The notes under the pieces: model-generated
What the model saw: only the letters and a program-made list of their open reading frames with translations
Databases searched by the model: none
What the model was told of the DNA's origin: nothing
Shown here: positions 22,062 through 33,699 of the stretch, piece by piece
Position numbering within the stretch: position 1 is the stretch's first letter
Layout of the letters: each line of letters starts with the position of its first letter
Assembly (NCBI GenBank): GCA_947069175.1
Contig: CAMTDV010000013.1
Location: forward strand, 57,170,610 to 57,234,609
Direction of reading: 5' to 3'
Source: Scalesia atractyloides
Taxonomy: Eukaryota > Streptophyta > Magnoliopsida > Asterales > Asteraceae
DNA length: 64,000 bases
Translations under genes and position numbers: made by a program

Positions 22062-23179
22062 GCATACATATACAAGGTCCGAACCGTCAACAGTCAAAGT
22101 CAATGGTCAACGGTCAACGGTCAACTCAACCCAAAAAGTCAACATTTTTTTATATTTTTATTTATTTATTTAATTTAAAAATCAATTAAAAATACTTAAA
22201 ATTAATGTTTTTAAAGTTAGAAAATAACCTTAAACTCACAAAAATAAATCAAAAAACCCTATTAAATTGTTAATAAAATCCACTTATTTACCGTACCTTT
22301 TCGTTATTATTTAGGTTAGTTATTCCTCGTCGATCAACCCTCTAAACTCGTGCGCATTCAACATCATCAAACGAACGCACCCAATGTGAGTGAATCTCTA
22401 CAAATTCCCCGTTTTAATCACATTTTGGGTGTATCATGTGTCTTATTATTTATTACATTTAAACACTTATGCATCCATCATATCAATGATCAAATGTCTA
22501 TTCAATATGTATCAACTGTTTGTGTGGTTAATGTTTAGATTAAATTTATCATTTTCAGTACATACATCATCATAGGCCGTCTGTTCCCCATTACCTATGA
22601 GCGGAACCGTTCCCCATTACCTATGAGCGTGAACGAGGCGTTGCCAACATACGACCGGCTCTGTTTGATTGAGCCTTGATCGCACATACATCATCATAGG
22701 CCGTCCGTTCCCCATTACCTATAGTAGAACGTGACGTTGCCAACATATACATTATCATTCATGTCATTTGCTCATGCAAGGTGGTTTGTTATTTTGTTAT
22801 TGTATGTTTATTTACGTTTGCTCACATATGATTATTGCATAATTTTTCCATGTTAAATATAACAAGAAATCAATAATAAATGTTTCTAACAAGGTTCACT
22901 CGCCAACTCTTGTTGACCCAAAAACCCCCATTTTTACACATGATACAGGTGATCCAGTTGCAGCAAGAAACATATAGGACGGCTTTGAAGAATAAATCGG
23001 TTTAGGCTTTGGGTTGTTTATTTAGTTACTTTTTCCTTGTAATTGTATGAACTTGTTTGGAATATTGAAGTTGTAATTTTGAATTTAATAAATATGAAAC
23101 ATATTAGTAAACATCATGAGCTTTGGTGATAACCCAATTATGCCCCGACTCTTATTCCACTGGGGGTCGGGGTGTGACA

Positions 23180-23547
23180 CATAATGTCTATTGCCTACGT
23201 CTTAGGGATGTGTCTATATTTGTAATAGGGCGAAACTGTTAGATATTACGTTGTTTGTATTTAACTTCTCTTGAAGGTGAGTCTACCTTCGTGCGAAGAT
23301 AAACTACCCTGGCACGAAGGTAGTATGTCTATATATAGGTTGTGTGAGGTGTTAGTGTGTAGAACTTCTGCAACTGAGACGGCGAAGCTCTGTCAGATTT
23401 CCTAGTCATTTGTAACTGTTAAACATTGAATGAAATCAGTTAATTGATGAAATAATCTTGTTAATTGTCGCTAACTCATATGAATTCCACGCATATTGAC
23501 TAGATACAAAAATTAGGACCTTTGCTATTGGACAAAATGATCCTACA
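23180..23547 (+). repeat. Copia-2 5' LTR, right part
   Basis: Begins with the second CATAA and continues TGTCTATTGCCTACGTC as in Copia-1. It ends GATCCTACA. Palindromic CCTTCGTGCGAAG at 23286-23298 and GGCACGAAGG at 23311-23320 sit just upstream of ATATATAGG (23331-23339). Confidence 0.85.
23286..23339 (+). promoter_or_regulatory. Copia-2 U3 promoter: CTTCGxxCGAAG palindromes and TATA box
   Basis: Same position as the CTCGTACGAG pair of Copia-1, but a different motif. The motif recurs in this element's own leader at 23789-23801 and 23811-23823 (CCTTCGCACGAAG). Confidence 0.65.
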
Positions 23548-23549
23548 AG

Positions 23550-23560
23550 TGGTATCAGAG
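23550..23560 (+). other. Copia-2 primer-binding site
   Basis: TGGTATCAGAG two bases after the LTR end. Confidence 0.85.
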
Positions 23561-23972
23561 GTCAGGGAGCCTGATTTGAAGACAATTGTTCAAGATTCAG
23601 CCTCGAAGACATCTTATTCTACTCATTCTTCTTCTTTTTCACTTTTTAAAATGAATCCATGGTCAAAATGAACTGATTTTCAAGTATAATAATAAAAACA
23701 TGTTTAGATAAACCCTTGAGGAAATCAAAGCTGAAAACAAACGAGTTCATGTCGAAAATTGCAAAAAAAATGTCAAGTTTTGAACCCACCTTCGCACGAA
23801 GATAACTTTACCTTCGCACGAAGATAAAATTTGTAAAGGTTTAAAAATCATTTACTTTCTTATAAAGATAAATCTATATTCACAAGAAGATAAATCAATT
23901 TTTGTCATTTTTACTTCATTGGAACCGAAATCTTAATCGTTTTAGCATTTAACATTGTTTCAGGCTAGTAAA
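23561..23972 (+). repeat. Copia-2 leader with CCTTCGCACGAAG repeats
   Basis: Two exact copies (23789-23801, 23811-23823) each followed by ATAA, then degenerate copies (near 23858-23905) that keep the AAGATAAATC tail. No open frame. Confidence 0.65.
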
Positions 23973-24510
23973 ATGGAGAACCAATTTTACAAAGCGTTTG
24001 CTACGTCAACTTTTAACGTATCAGCCGCAGCGACACATCATCTGAATTTGGAGAACGAAGTGGGGACAATGGTGAAACCCCCAAAGTTGATGAATTTGAA
24101 GGATTATGACAGTTGGAGTGATCGGTTTATTAACTAGGTTCAAACGAACCATTTTAGCTGCTGGTTTACTATAGAAGAAAAATATACCGCACCAATTGGC
24201 GAAAATAAATTGCAGAAGACGTTGACTCAGTTCACAACGGCTGAAAAAGAAAAATTCATCAATGAGAAGAAAATGATGAGCTTATAGCAACAATCAATCA
24301 ATGTAGATATCTTAGCATTGCTGCAACATGATGATAATTCAGAATCGTTATGGAATGCATTAAGGTTGAAGTTACAAGGAAGTTCACAAATGAGGAAGAG
24401 GAAAACGGCACTGCTTAGAAAACAGTTCAGTATTTTTAACCTTTTGAAAGGAAAAACTATGAAGAAGTTGATCTAGCGTTACTGTCACCTAGTTGTTCAA
24501 ATGAAGAGGT
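23973..24510 (+). pseudogene. gag: Copia-2 gag, first (truncated) copy
   Basis: Starts with MENQFYKAFATSTF at 23973. The conserved LENEVGTMVKPPKLMNLKDY and LLQHDDNSESLWNALRLK follow, interrupted by TAG codons (one directly after SWSDRFIN, one before QQSIN, one before RYCHLVV). It stops near QMKRL and is joined directly to linker sequence without the zinc knuckle. Confidence 0.82.
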
Positions 24511-25740
24511 TGCCAATCACCAAATTTTTAGTGATCAAAATTTTCAATAAAATGGATAACAATGAGATTGTGTTTGATGAAGGAATTGACGAGGATATTC
24601 TTACTGAGTACGTTTATGAAAGATCATGTTCTGAAGAGGTTGAGGATTTACAAATGTTCATGTCATGTCAATCTAATAATTATGTTACATGTGCAGTTTT
24701 ATCTGATGAACAAAGTCAAAGCACAAAGAGTGAAGAAGAAGAGAAATAGTTTAAAGAGGAAGATAGAGAATATGTGACTCATAATATGTTTAAATCATCT
24801 TTGCCTCCTCACGTGTTTAATGCTTTTGCAGGATTCTTCGGTGAACAAAAACAAAGTGCAAAATACGATGAAGTTCCAGAATAACCAGATCATTCTCAAG
24901 GAGAAGATGAAATTTTTGAGGTTAATCAGAAGCCAATTGTTGAGAGAGTCCAGGATGAGAACGAAGTTGAAAAGAATGAGGAAATAAAGATAGAACGACA
25001 ATTCACAAAATGTATAGAGCCATGCAAATCTTGTGCTAAAAAGATGAATATGTAAAGCAAAGTGCTCAAAAACCTCGGAATCGTGTATTATTAAAGATGA
25101 GAGATATAAAGAGCTGAAATGTCATACAGATAATCTATCAACAGATTACAATCAAATGAAAGAAGCTTATGACAAGCTAAGCTATACCATCACAATTCAC
25201 CATAATGCTAATCTGAAAGATGGTGGTACAGTCGACATGTTGAAAGCTACGGTAATGGATAAACAGATGGCAATCAATATTCATCTGAACAATATTGCCA
25301 GTCTAAAACAAGAATTGGAGAAAGTCAAAATCGAAGCCAAAAGGGTCAACAAATTATTAATCAGTTACTCCACAAGTTCATATGTAATTGATCATATTCT
25401 TCCCAAACAAGAAGTAAAAACTGTCAAGGAAGAGAAAGTGGAGTTCAGAACAATGACTCAGATTATTATCATGTTCATCCTCCAATCTAGAACAATTATT
25501 CTAGAAGAAATAATGAAGGAGAGGAGAAGGTGCTCAATCTGAACCTGAAAATGGAACAAAAAGTCGAGTTGCCTGAGAACATAGATGTGACCTATGAATG
25601 TGATTCTAATGTGGTTACAAAGGTGGTCAAAAATGTTTTTGAAAACACATATGCTGAAAAGAGTAATTCAAATTCTCGTTCTGAAAATGAAGAAAGTTTT
25701 AATAAGAATTATATTTCAAAATTAGAACCAAGTTTGAAAA
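24511..25740 (+). pseudogene. Copia-2 coiled-coil linker
   Basis: Homologous to Copia-1 4600-5600: an acidic part (EVEDLQMFMSCQSNN), then an amphipathic stretch and SYSTSSYVIDHILPK near 25365-25405. It is broken into several open frames. Its normal place is between gag and protease, but here it is followed by gag again. Confidence 0.65.
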
Positions 25741-26885
25741 TTCGTCAATGAGGAGAAAATGATGAGCATATTGCAACAATCAATCAAAGAAGATAACTTA
25801 GCATTGCTGCAACATGATGATAATTCAAAATCATTATGGAATGCATTAAGGTTGAAGTTCCAGGGAAGTTCACAAATGAGGAAGAGTAAAAAGGCACTGC
25901 TTAGAAAAGAGTTCGATATTTTCATCCTTTTGAAAGGCGAAACTATGAAGCAGCTAATCGAGCGTTACTGTCACCTAATTGTTCAAATGAAGAGGTTGGG
26001 ATTTCAGAAAACAAATGAGGAGTTAGTCGACAAGTTGGCAGATGCTTTGTTTGAGGGAGAGTGGACTACGTACTTGACGATTCTCAAAAATGGTGCAGAG
26101 TATAGTGGTTTCAACCTATCAAAGTTCATAGAAAAGCTCGAAGGTGATGAACTAGAAATGCAGAAGATGTCCAAATTAAAAGGTGCTCAAATGCAATAAA
26201 TGTAAATCCTTACTTTAAAGGCAGTTCTTTGGTACTCAAAGTCCGAAAGTACAAACCGCCTTCAGTGCTGATAGTTCTGCTAGCCCATCTTCTAATCAAT
26301 CCGGTTTTCAATCATTTTCTATCTTTGAACCAAATTCACCCAAAACATCTCAGTCTTCACAGTGCTCAAACAGTTTCAGTGTCAACAATCTTGTCAATTG
26401 AACTCAAACCAGAGGATTTTACACTGTAACATAGCTGTGAATCTCCAAAACGCACAAGATTTAACGAACATACCGCCAAGTAGCACATGTCGTTGCTCAC
26501 ATCTATTCTTGAATCTTACGAAAGCTTGGTTGCTAGGAAGATTATGATCAGATAGATTCAGAAGAGTTAGAGCTGATTGATATTAATTGGTGCATGCTTC
26601 TATAGTCCACAGAGCTCAGAGATTTATGAAGATTACGGGAAGAAATAGCTTGGGAGGTTTGGATGGGAAGCTTGGATTTGACAAGTCAAAGGTTACATGT
26701 TTCAGATGTAGAGAGAAAGGACATTTCAATCGGGAATGTACTAATCGAGAAGTCAACACTAATCAAAGTCCTTTTGGTGATGATTACTACAGGAAAGCTA
26801 TCAATCATAAGCCGTTACCACCAAAATAAAATTCATGAATGATTCAAATAGTAGACGGTCCATTAATGCTAAAGACAAAGCCTTA
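25741..26885 (+). pseudogene. gag: Copia-2 gag, second copy with zinc knuckle
   Basis: This gag starts inside the core (MMSILQQSIKEDNLALLQHD at 25759) and stays open to 26199 (DELEMQKMSKLKGAQMQ). It is broken after that and ends with a zinc knuckle, CFRCREKGHFNREC, near 26698-26740. It is better preserved than the first copy, so it probably came from a different, younger relative by recombination or duplication. Homology runs to the Copia-3 LTR boundary. Confidence 0.82.
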
Positions 26886-27318
26886 TGTGGAAGGGGATCG
26901 GCTCTCCTCCATGAGCACCGACCGACTTGACTCAACTAACAGAGGCAAAATTCATTGTTAGAGAGTTCGATAAACGAACGATAGCGTATACTGCTTAAAC
27001 GTCGTTACTTTACTATTAATAAAGGTGGAAAGTTACAGACGCGTAAACAGACAGACAGGGCTTTGCCTCAGTCACACACCAATAGCTATGGACACAATAC
27101 CCAAACTCCACTATATATAGGCCAACATGGCTAGCACAAGGAGTGGGGTGCTGACTTGTACGAGTGGTGCTTCGTACGAGTGACACAAGTGTCACTCATA
27201 CGAGCCACAAAGTGTCACTCGTATGAGCCTTCTAACAAACTTATCTTTTAACAAATATAAGCCCTATTTACACGATCGACATATCCTAGACGTAGGTAAT
27301 AGACATTATGCACCAACA
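26886..27318 (-). repeat. Copia-3 3' LTR (Copia-1 family), inverted
   Basis: Reverse complement of the Copia-1 LTR type, ending on + with GCATTATG..CACCAACA next to a polypurine tract. It contains TTCGTACGAG (27171-27180), CTCATACGAG (27195-27204) and CTCGTATGAG (27218-27227) upstream, in LTR sense, of a CTATATATAG TATA region near 27110-27120. It inserted into Copia-2 just after the gag zinc knuckle. Confidence 0.85.
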
Positions 27319-27409
27319 AACTCCCCCCTTGGATGCTGCCGTAGTCTTGGGTAGTTTTCAAATATTTCTTCAAAATTCTTCAAAAACTTTTGACGTTTAA
27401 CGTCCAAAG
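27319..27409 (-). mobile_element. Copia-3 internal remnant with polypurine tract
   Basis: The minus-strand AAGGGGGGAGTT at 27319-27330 abuts the LTR, the PPT form typical of Sireviruses. Only about 90 bp of internal sequence remains before the next LTR. Confidence 0.8.
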
Positions 27410-29379
27410 TGTAACACCCCGACCGCTTAAAAGAACGAACCGTGACGGAAACATCTGGGAGTCATGTCATAGAACTATCTTTCACAACTCATGGAATTTA
27501 TATTTTTGTTTTAATAAGTTAAGTGTTTACATTGTCTTGGGATAAATTAGAAACAATACATAAATAAATTGTCTTTCATGTTTTAAGTAATTAAGGCCCG
27601 CGTCCATTCCTACGTGAAGCATGCATCACATTATCAAGCATTGACTCCTGAAACATATGTAAAAAGAGAGTCAACATAAAAATGCCGGCGAGTACATAGG
27701 TTTTGTGAGTGTGTCAAATTCGTGGCTTTGTATACATATTGCAACACCTCGTCTGAATACAAGATTCGTTAAGTGAAAACCTCGTATCAGAAGTGTTTGA
27801 TATTGCAATACAATTAACCAACTAACACAAGTTGGTTAGAGTTGTGAAAACCTTATAGCCATGAATCTTGACCAAAACGTGTCCTAATGTGTCAGATAAA
27901 TATGTTTGCGTGTCGGGACTACAAACGGAAGATCGGATAGAATGAAGTGTTATAAACCAAACAAGTGTTCGAACTCATGTGATATGGTTTAACAAACTTA
28001 ACATTCTGAATTTGGAAAGGTCCTAAGTGCTTTTGACCCATTATAACTCGTTAAAGTTGTTTACGCTAGTTTAACGGGTCATCAGAGTAAACACGTGATC
28101 GGATGGTTAAACATGTCCTATGATAAGACTTAAATGTCCAAACATGTTTGAAAAAGTTTTAACATCAGTTTATCTGTCAAAAATTTGGTTACATGTGTTT
28201 AAAATGGATTTATGCGCAAAAGGGCATTTTGGTCATTTTTTAAGAACATAAAGTAACTTATCATAATATTAACCAAACGATGTGACCATAAGGTATAACC
28301 TCAGTAGGTTATTTCCTATACAACTATGGTCACAAATATGTGTTTGGTCGGATCCTAAGATCGATCAAACGGGACGGATTTGAAAGTCAAAGCGGTGGTC
28401 AAGACCGCTCGACTTAATACCCTAAATAAGCATTAAAATAGAAGTGCCAAGTTATACATGTCAAAATATGTCTAACTATGTTTATAAAACTGATTTCGTA
28501 TCATAACTTGGTGTTTTGATACCCGAAAATAGTTTCGTCGTAAAATGCACGTCATGCCATTTTTTACCGAAACTTTGACTCGTCACTTCGACTAGTAATA
28601 GTGGTATCAGAAGGTGAAATCGTTAGGGATTATAACCTTCGTAATTAAAATCATGTTGGAAAGTTCAATTGAACTTTGACTTGACCACATATGGTTAGAA
28701 CCAAAAGTCAATCAGGACGCCAAACTATTTGACTTTTAGCTCAAAATAGCTAAATTAATGAAAGAACTCGGAAGAGTACTTACTCGTGTTGAAGAACACT
28801 TTCGGAACTCAAGATAGCAGGCTTCCAAAGGCTGGAAACAAGATCCAAGAAAATAGAAAGAAGAACTTCACACTTTGCTTTGAAGTGTTTTGAAGTGGTG
28901 TGAAAAGAAATGGAAAAATCATAGGGTATTTATAGTATTTTAGGATCATAGAGGTTATGAGAAGTGTCATCAAGTGTGGATTAGTGTCCTAACATGTGTC
29001 AACACGAAATATAGTGTGGAAAAATGAGTGCTAGGTGTAAAAAATTGGAGATAGGTGGTAAACTTGGTGAAGAAGCAAAAATTTTTATTATTTTTTTTGG
29101 GATTTTTAACCCTTAGACTTGTATTTTCACTTGTTTGCCATTTTTAACACCTTTAACCTAGTACTCGGGTTATATAAAGGTGTTAAGACATGTGTAACTT
29201 GGATTATGCCCGAAAATGTCATGGATGTCGGTTCTTTCGGTTGTACGGTTACGCGTTTCGCAAAAATACGTAAAACGCTTTAACGAACATGAAAATGATC
29301 GAAATTGTGCAACGATTTACATTTTTGCATTCTCATCAATAAAATACAAGATTTTATTGAATACAAAAATATTTGGATT
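27410..29379 (-). repeat. Gypsy-2-type LTR with internal deletion
   Basis: Collinear with the Gypsy-2 LTRs from TGTAACACCCCGACCG, but about 1 kb is missing between ACCAAAACG and TGTCCTAATGTG (near 27885). It stops at ATATTTGG, short of the full LTR 5' end. TATA-like TATAAATACC lies on the minus strand near 28925. It is probably an old solo or truncated LTR. Confidence 0.8.
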
Positions 29380-29487
29380 GATACACGTGCTACGTATCTT
29401 GAATAAGGAGCAACAAACTTTCGTAGTTTGACGAAAATAGTCCCTGGACTTGTATACGCGTATTTTGTCATATCTAACCATTCAAAA
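29380..29487. other. short spacer between two Gypsy LTRs
   Basis: No recognised feature in this 108-bp stretch. Confidence 0.5.
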
Positions 29488-32423
29488 TGTAACACCCCGA
29501 CCGCGTAAAACAACAAACCGCGGCGGAAACGTCGGGGAGTCATGTCACAGAAACAACACTTAAATAAATTGTCTTTCATGTTTTAAGTTACTAAGGTCCG
29601 CGTCCATTCCTACGTGAAGCATGCATAATATTATCAAGCATTGAGTCCTGAAACATATGTGAAAAGAGAGTAAGCATAAAAATGTCGGTGAGTACATAGG
29701 TTTTGTGAGTGTGTCAAATTCGTGGCTTTGTATACATATTGCAACACCTATCCGATTACAAGAGTCGTTAAGTGAAAACCTCGTATCAAAAGTGTTTGAT
29801 ATTGCAATACAATTAACCAACTAAACAAGTTGGTTAGAGTTGTGAAAACCTTGTAGACATGAATCTTGACCAAAACGTTTCTTTTATAAAGTAAACTTGT
29901 AATAGATTCATTCAAAAGAAAACTCTGTATGGTTTATATCTTTAAATGAAAATCATTGTGTGACATTGTTCAAAACCATTTGTCCGTGTTATAAACCATT
30001 TGCCTGTGTTATAAATAAATCGTCCCTGTCATAAACCAATTGTCCATTCATAAACAAATCGTTCGTGTTTTTAATTGTAAAACTTTTGATCGTTCTTTAA
30101 TGAACACATTCAAACCTGTGTTGACTATACCACCAAAGGGTCTATTTAACTAGACAAACAAATCAACAAATGATTTGTTAATCATAAATAGTTTCTGTCA
30201 TTACCCAAACTTCCACCAAATCCAGTGAACAGTCCGATAATGAGATTGTCAGTCCTATGGTACCATAACATACTACTGGTCGGCTCGGCCAAAGCTAATG
30301 AATGTCATTCGTGTTATGGATAATGCATCAACAAGTTGTTCACATTATTGAAATCGTATTATTTTATACATAAACCATAGACATTGTTTTTGAAAACTTG
30401 AAAATGATTTAGCACCCCAAAACATTTGCAAAACGTAAAAGAGGGGAACTATGTACTCACTTTGAAAATCATTTTTGTATACATTAACCATGTATGTTGT
30501 TTGAAATTTTGAAAATAATTATAGGCACATATGAATCACCCCAAAACATTTGAAAACGTAAAAGAGGGCGCTACGTACTCATATAAGCCTTACGTAGTAA
30601 ATATGTAGATTTTAAAAGATAGTTTAGAACATATGAATCACCCCAAAACATTTAAAACGTAAAAGAGGGGAACTATGTACTCACTTTGAAAACCATTTTG
30701 TATATATAAACCATGTATTTTGTTTTGAAATCTTGAAAATAATTATAGGCACATATGAATCACCCCAAAACATTTAGAAAATGTAAAAGAGGGGAACTAT
30801 GTACCTACTTGGGATTGTGAAAGTGTTCTTGATCAACGGAATAAACAAAGCTCAAACGTGTCCTAATGTGTCAGATAAATATGTTAGCGTGTCGGGACTA
30901 TAAACGGGAGATCGGATAGAATGAAGTCTTATAAACCAAATGAGTGTTGGAACTCATGTGATATGGTTTACCAAACTTAACATTCTGATTTGGAAAGGAT
31001 CCTAAGTGCTTTTGACCTATTGCAACTTGTTAAGATAATTTACGATACTTTAACGGGTCATTAGCGTAAACGCGTTATCGTCCTATGATAAGTCTTAAAT
31101 GCCCAAACATGTTTGAAAATGTTATAACATCTGTTTATATGTCAAAAATTCGGTTACATGTGTTTAAAATGGATTTATGTGCAAAAGGGAATTTTGGTCA
31201 TCATTTTTTTAAGAACATAGAAGTAACTTATCATAACATTAACCAAACGATGTGACCATAAGGTATAACCTCAGCAGGTTATTCCCTATACAACTATGGT
31301 CACAGATATGAGCTTGGTCGGATCCTAAGATTGACCAAACGGGTCGGATTCAAAAGTCAAAGCGGTGGTTAGGACCGCTCGACATACGAACCTAAATAAG
31401 CACTAAACTAGAAGTCACGAGTTGGACATGTCAAAACATGTCTAACTAAGTTTATAAAACAGATTTGGTATCAAAACTTGGTGTTTTGATACCCGAAAAT
31501 AGTTTCGTCGTAAAATGCATATCATGTGCATTATTTTACTGAAACTTTAATTCGTCACTTCGAGTAGTAAACGTGGTAATCAGAAGGTGAAATCGCTATG
31601 GATTATAACCTTCTTGATTACAATCACGTTGCAAAGTTCAATTGAACTTTGACTTGACCAAATATGGTCAGAACCAAAAGTCAATCAGGAAGCCAATATG
31701 TTCGACTTTTAGCATCAAAATAGCTAAATAATTAAAGAACTAGGAAGAGTACTTATTCGTGTTGAATAACACTTTCTGAACTCAAGATTGGAGGCTTCCA
31801 AAGGTTGGAAACAAGCTCCAAGAAGGATAGAAAGAAGAACTTCACACTTTGCTTTGAAGTGTTTTGAAGTGGTGTGAAAAAAATGGAAGAATCATGGGGT
31901 ATTTATAGTATTTTAGGATTAAGGAGGTGATGAAAAGTGTCCTCAAGTGTGGATTAGTACCCTAACATGTGTCAACATCATACTAAGTGTGGCAAAGTGA
32001 GTGCTAGCTATCAAAAATTGTAGATAGGTGGCAAACTTGGTGAATAAGCAAAAATATTTATTATTTTTTTTGACATTTTTGGCCCTTGGACTTGTATTTT
32101 CACTTGTTTGCCATTTGTAACCCCTTTAAACTAATATTTAGGTTATATAAAAGTGTTAAGACATGTGTAACTTGGATTATGCCCAAAAATGTCATGGATG
32201 ACGGTTTGTTCGGTTGTACGGTTACGCGTTTCGCAAAAATACGTAAAACGCTTTAACGAACACGAAAATGATTGAAATGTGCAACGATTGACATTTTTGC
32301 ATTCTCATCAATAACATACAAGATTTTGTTGAATACAAAAATATTTGGAAATAAAAAACAGGGTTTCATTGAATACAAAATTGTTTGTAATTGTGCAATG
32401 ATTGAAAAAGCAGAAATGTCACA
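29488..32423 (-). repeat. Gypsy-2 3' LTR (2936 bp)
   Basis: On +, starts TGTAACACCCCGACCG and ends AAATGTCACA, next to the inverted PPT. It contains four units of about 110 bp (near 30412, 30535, 30636, 30758), each with CACCCCAAAACATTT and GTAAAAGAGGG, and short repeats of about 20 bp (ATTTGTCCGTGTTATAAACC type) at 29975-30075. TATAAATACC lies on the minus strand near 31900. Confidence 0.9.
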
Positions 32424-33699
32424 GTCTCGCCTACTTTTGGAAATTTCGTCCCGAAATTTAATTAGAGGAAAATTTGTGAAACAGAGGTGGATATTTTGCT
32501 TTCATCTGACCCTCTCGTTCCCAAGTAAATTTTGCGCCACGTTTGGATTCCAAGTGAAATTTAGCTATTGGTATACGTCTACCCTTGAGTTTTTTGACTT
32601 CACGGTCCAATATCTCCACAGGTTTCTCGATAAGGTGCGTAGTGTCATCAACTTAAATTTCGTCGTGGGGAATTTGGATTTTTGTATCGGCTAAACACTT
32701 TCTCAAATTGGACACGTGGGATGGTAGGTGAATATTCCCAAGTTCAGGAGATAGCTCAAGTCGATAGGCCACCTTTCCGATTCTCTCAACGATATTGAAT
32801 GGTCTAATATATCGTGGTGCAAGTTTTCCTTTCTTTCCAAATCTAATCACACCTTTCCAAGGAGATACCTTGACAAGGACGTGATCACCAACTTGGAATT
32901 ACAAGGGCCTGCGTCGTTTGTCCGCTTAACTCTTTTGACGGCCTCTAGCTGTCAGAAGGTTATCACGAATTTTCTTGACCTTTGGTCTGTTGTGTTGTTA
33001 ATGAGTTCAGGCCCAGTGAGCTGAGCTGAGCCGACCTCATTCCAGAAGACAGGTGAACGACATTTTCGACCGTATAGAGCTTTGAAAGGCGCCATATTGA
33101 TGCTGGCGTGATAACTGTTAGGAGAATTCGACCAGTGGTAGATGAGAATCCCAACTACCACCAAAGTCGATCACACAAGCTCTAAGCATATCCTCCAGTG
33201 TTTATAATTATCCTTTCAGATTGTCCATCCGTTTGACGATGATAAGCATTGCTCAGATTGAGTTTATTTCCCGTGGCAGCTTGCCTGGTCTTCCAAAAGT
33301 GAGATGAGAATCGAGCATCTCGATCGGATATGATGTTCAAAGGAACACCATGACGGGATACAATCTCATCAACATAGATCTTGGCGAGTTTTTCAGTAGA
33401 TAGATCCTCATGAATTGCCAAAAGTGTGTTGACTTTGTTAGACGATCGATGATTACCCAAATGGCATCATAACCTCGAGGTATCCATGGTAGTTTAGTGA
33501 CGAGATCCATCGCAATGTTCCCCCACTTCCATACCAGTATTTGTGGTTGTTTAAGTAAACCAGATGGGCGTTTATGTTCTGCCTTAACTTTAAGACAAGT
33601 TAGGCATTTAGACACATATAAGGCAATGTCCTTCTTCATACCCGCCCACCAATACTGGGTACGAGATCCTTATACATTATGTCTGCACCAAGATGGATT
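32424..33699 (-). pseudogene. pol: Gypsy-2 integrase
   Basis: Pieces in several frames: KCLTCLKVKAEHKRPSGLL (zinc region end, 33540-33610), LVTKLPW, SDRDARFSSHFWKT (near 33310), YHRQTDGQSERI, HASINMAPFKALYGRKCRSP (near 33060-33115), KLAPRYIRPFNIVERIG (near 32800) and HVSNLRKCLADT. The Tekay/Del-type tail is decayed near 32500-32650. The close copy in Gypsy-3 is better preserved. Confidence 0.85.

Larger units (their letters stand above)
12411..23179 (+). mobile_element. Gypsy-1: complete Ty3/Gypsy element, Tekay/Del-like
   Basis: Complete boundaries: 5' LTR 12411-15036, PBS, leader, gag, protease, RT, RNase H, integrase with a chromodomain-like tail, PPT, 3' LTR 20549-23179, and 5-bp target duplications CATAA at 12406-12410 and 23180-23184. 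RT before integrase defines Ty3/Gypsy. The C-terminal ERPVEIMDF...IVRVRW block is typical of Tekay/Del chromoviruses. The two LTRs differ by scattered substitutions and small indels, and pol has frameshifts and stops, so the insertion is not recent. It landed 13 bp inside the Copia-2 LTR. Confidence 0.93.
20549..23179 (+). repeat. Gypsy-1 3' LTR (2631 bp)
   Basis: Collinear with 12411-15036, with small differences. It ends GGGGTGTGACA, followed by target copy CATAA (23180-23184). Confidence 0.93.
12398..26885 (+). mobile_element. Copia-2: Sirevirus-like element split by Gypsy-1
   Basis: The 5' LTR begins at 12398, is interrupted by Gypsy-1 (12411-23179) and resumes to 23547, followed by a primer site, a leader, a truncated gag, the coiled-coil linker and then a second gag copy with a zinc knuckle. 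This gag-linker-gag order means internal duplication or recombination between related elements. No protease, integrase or RT is left. The right side is cut at 26885 by an inverted Copia-3 LTR. Confidence 0.8.
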
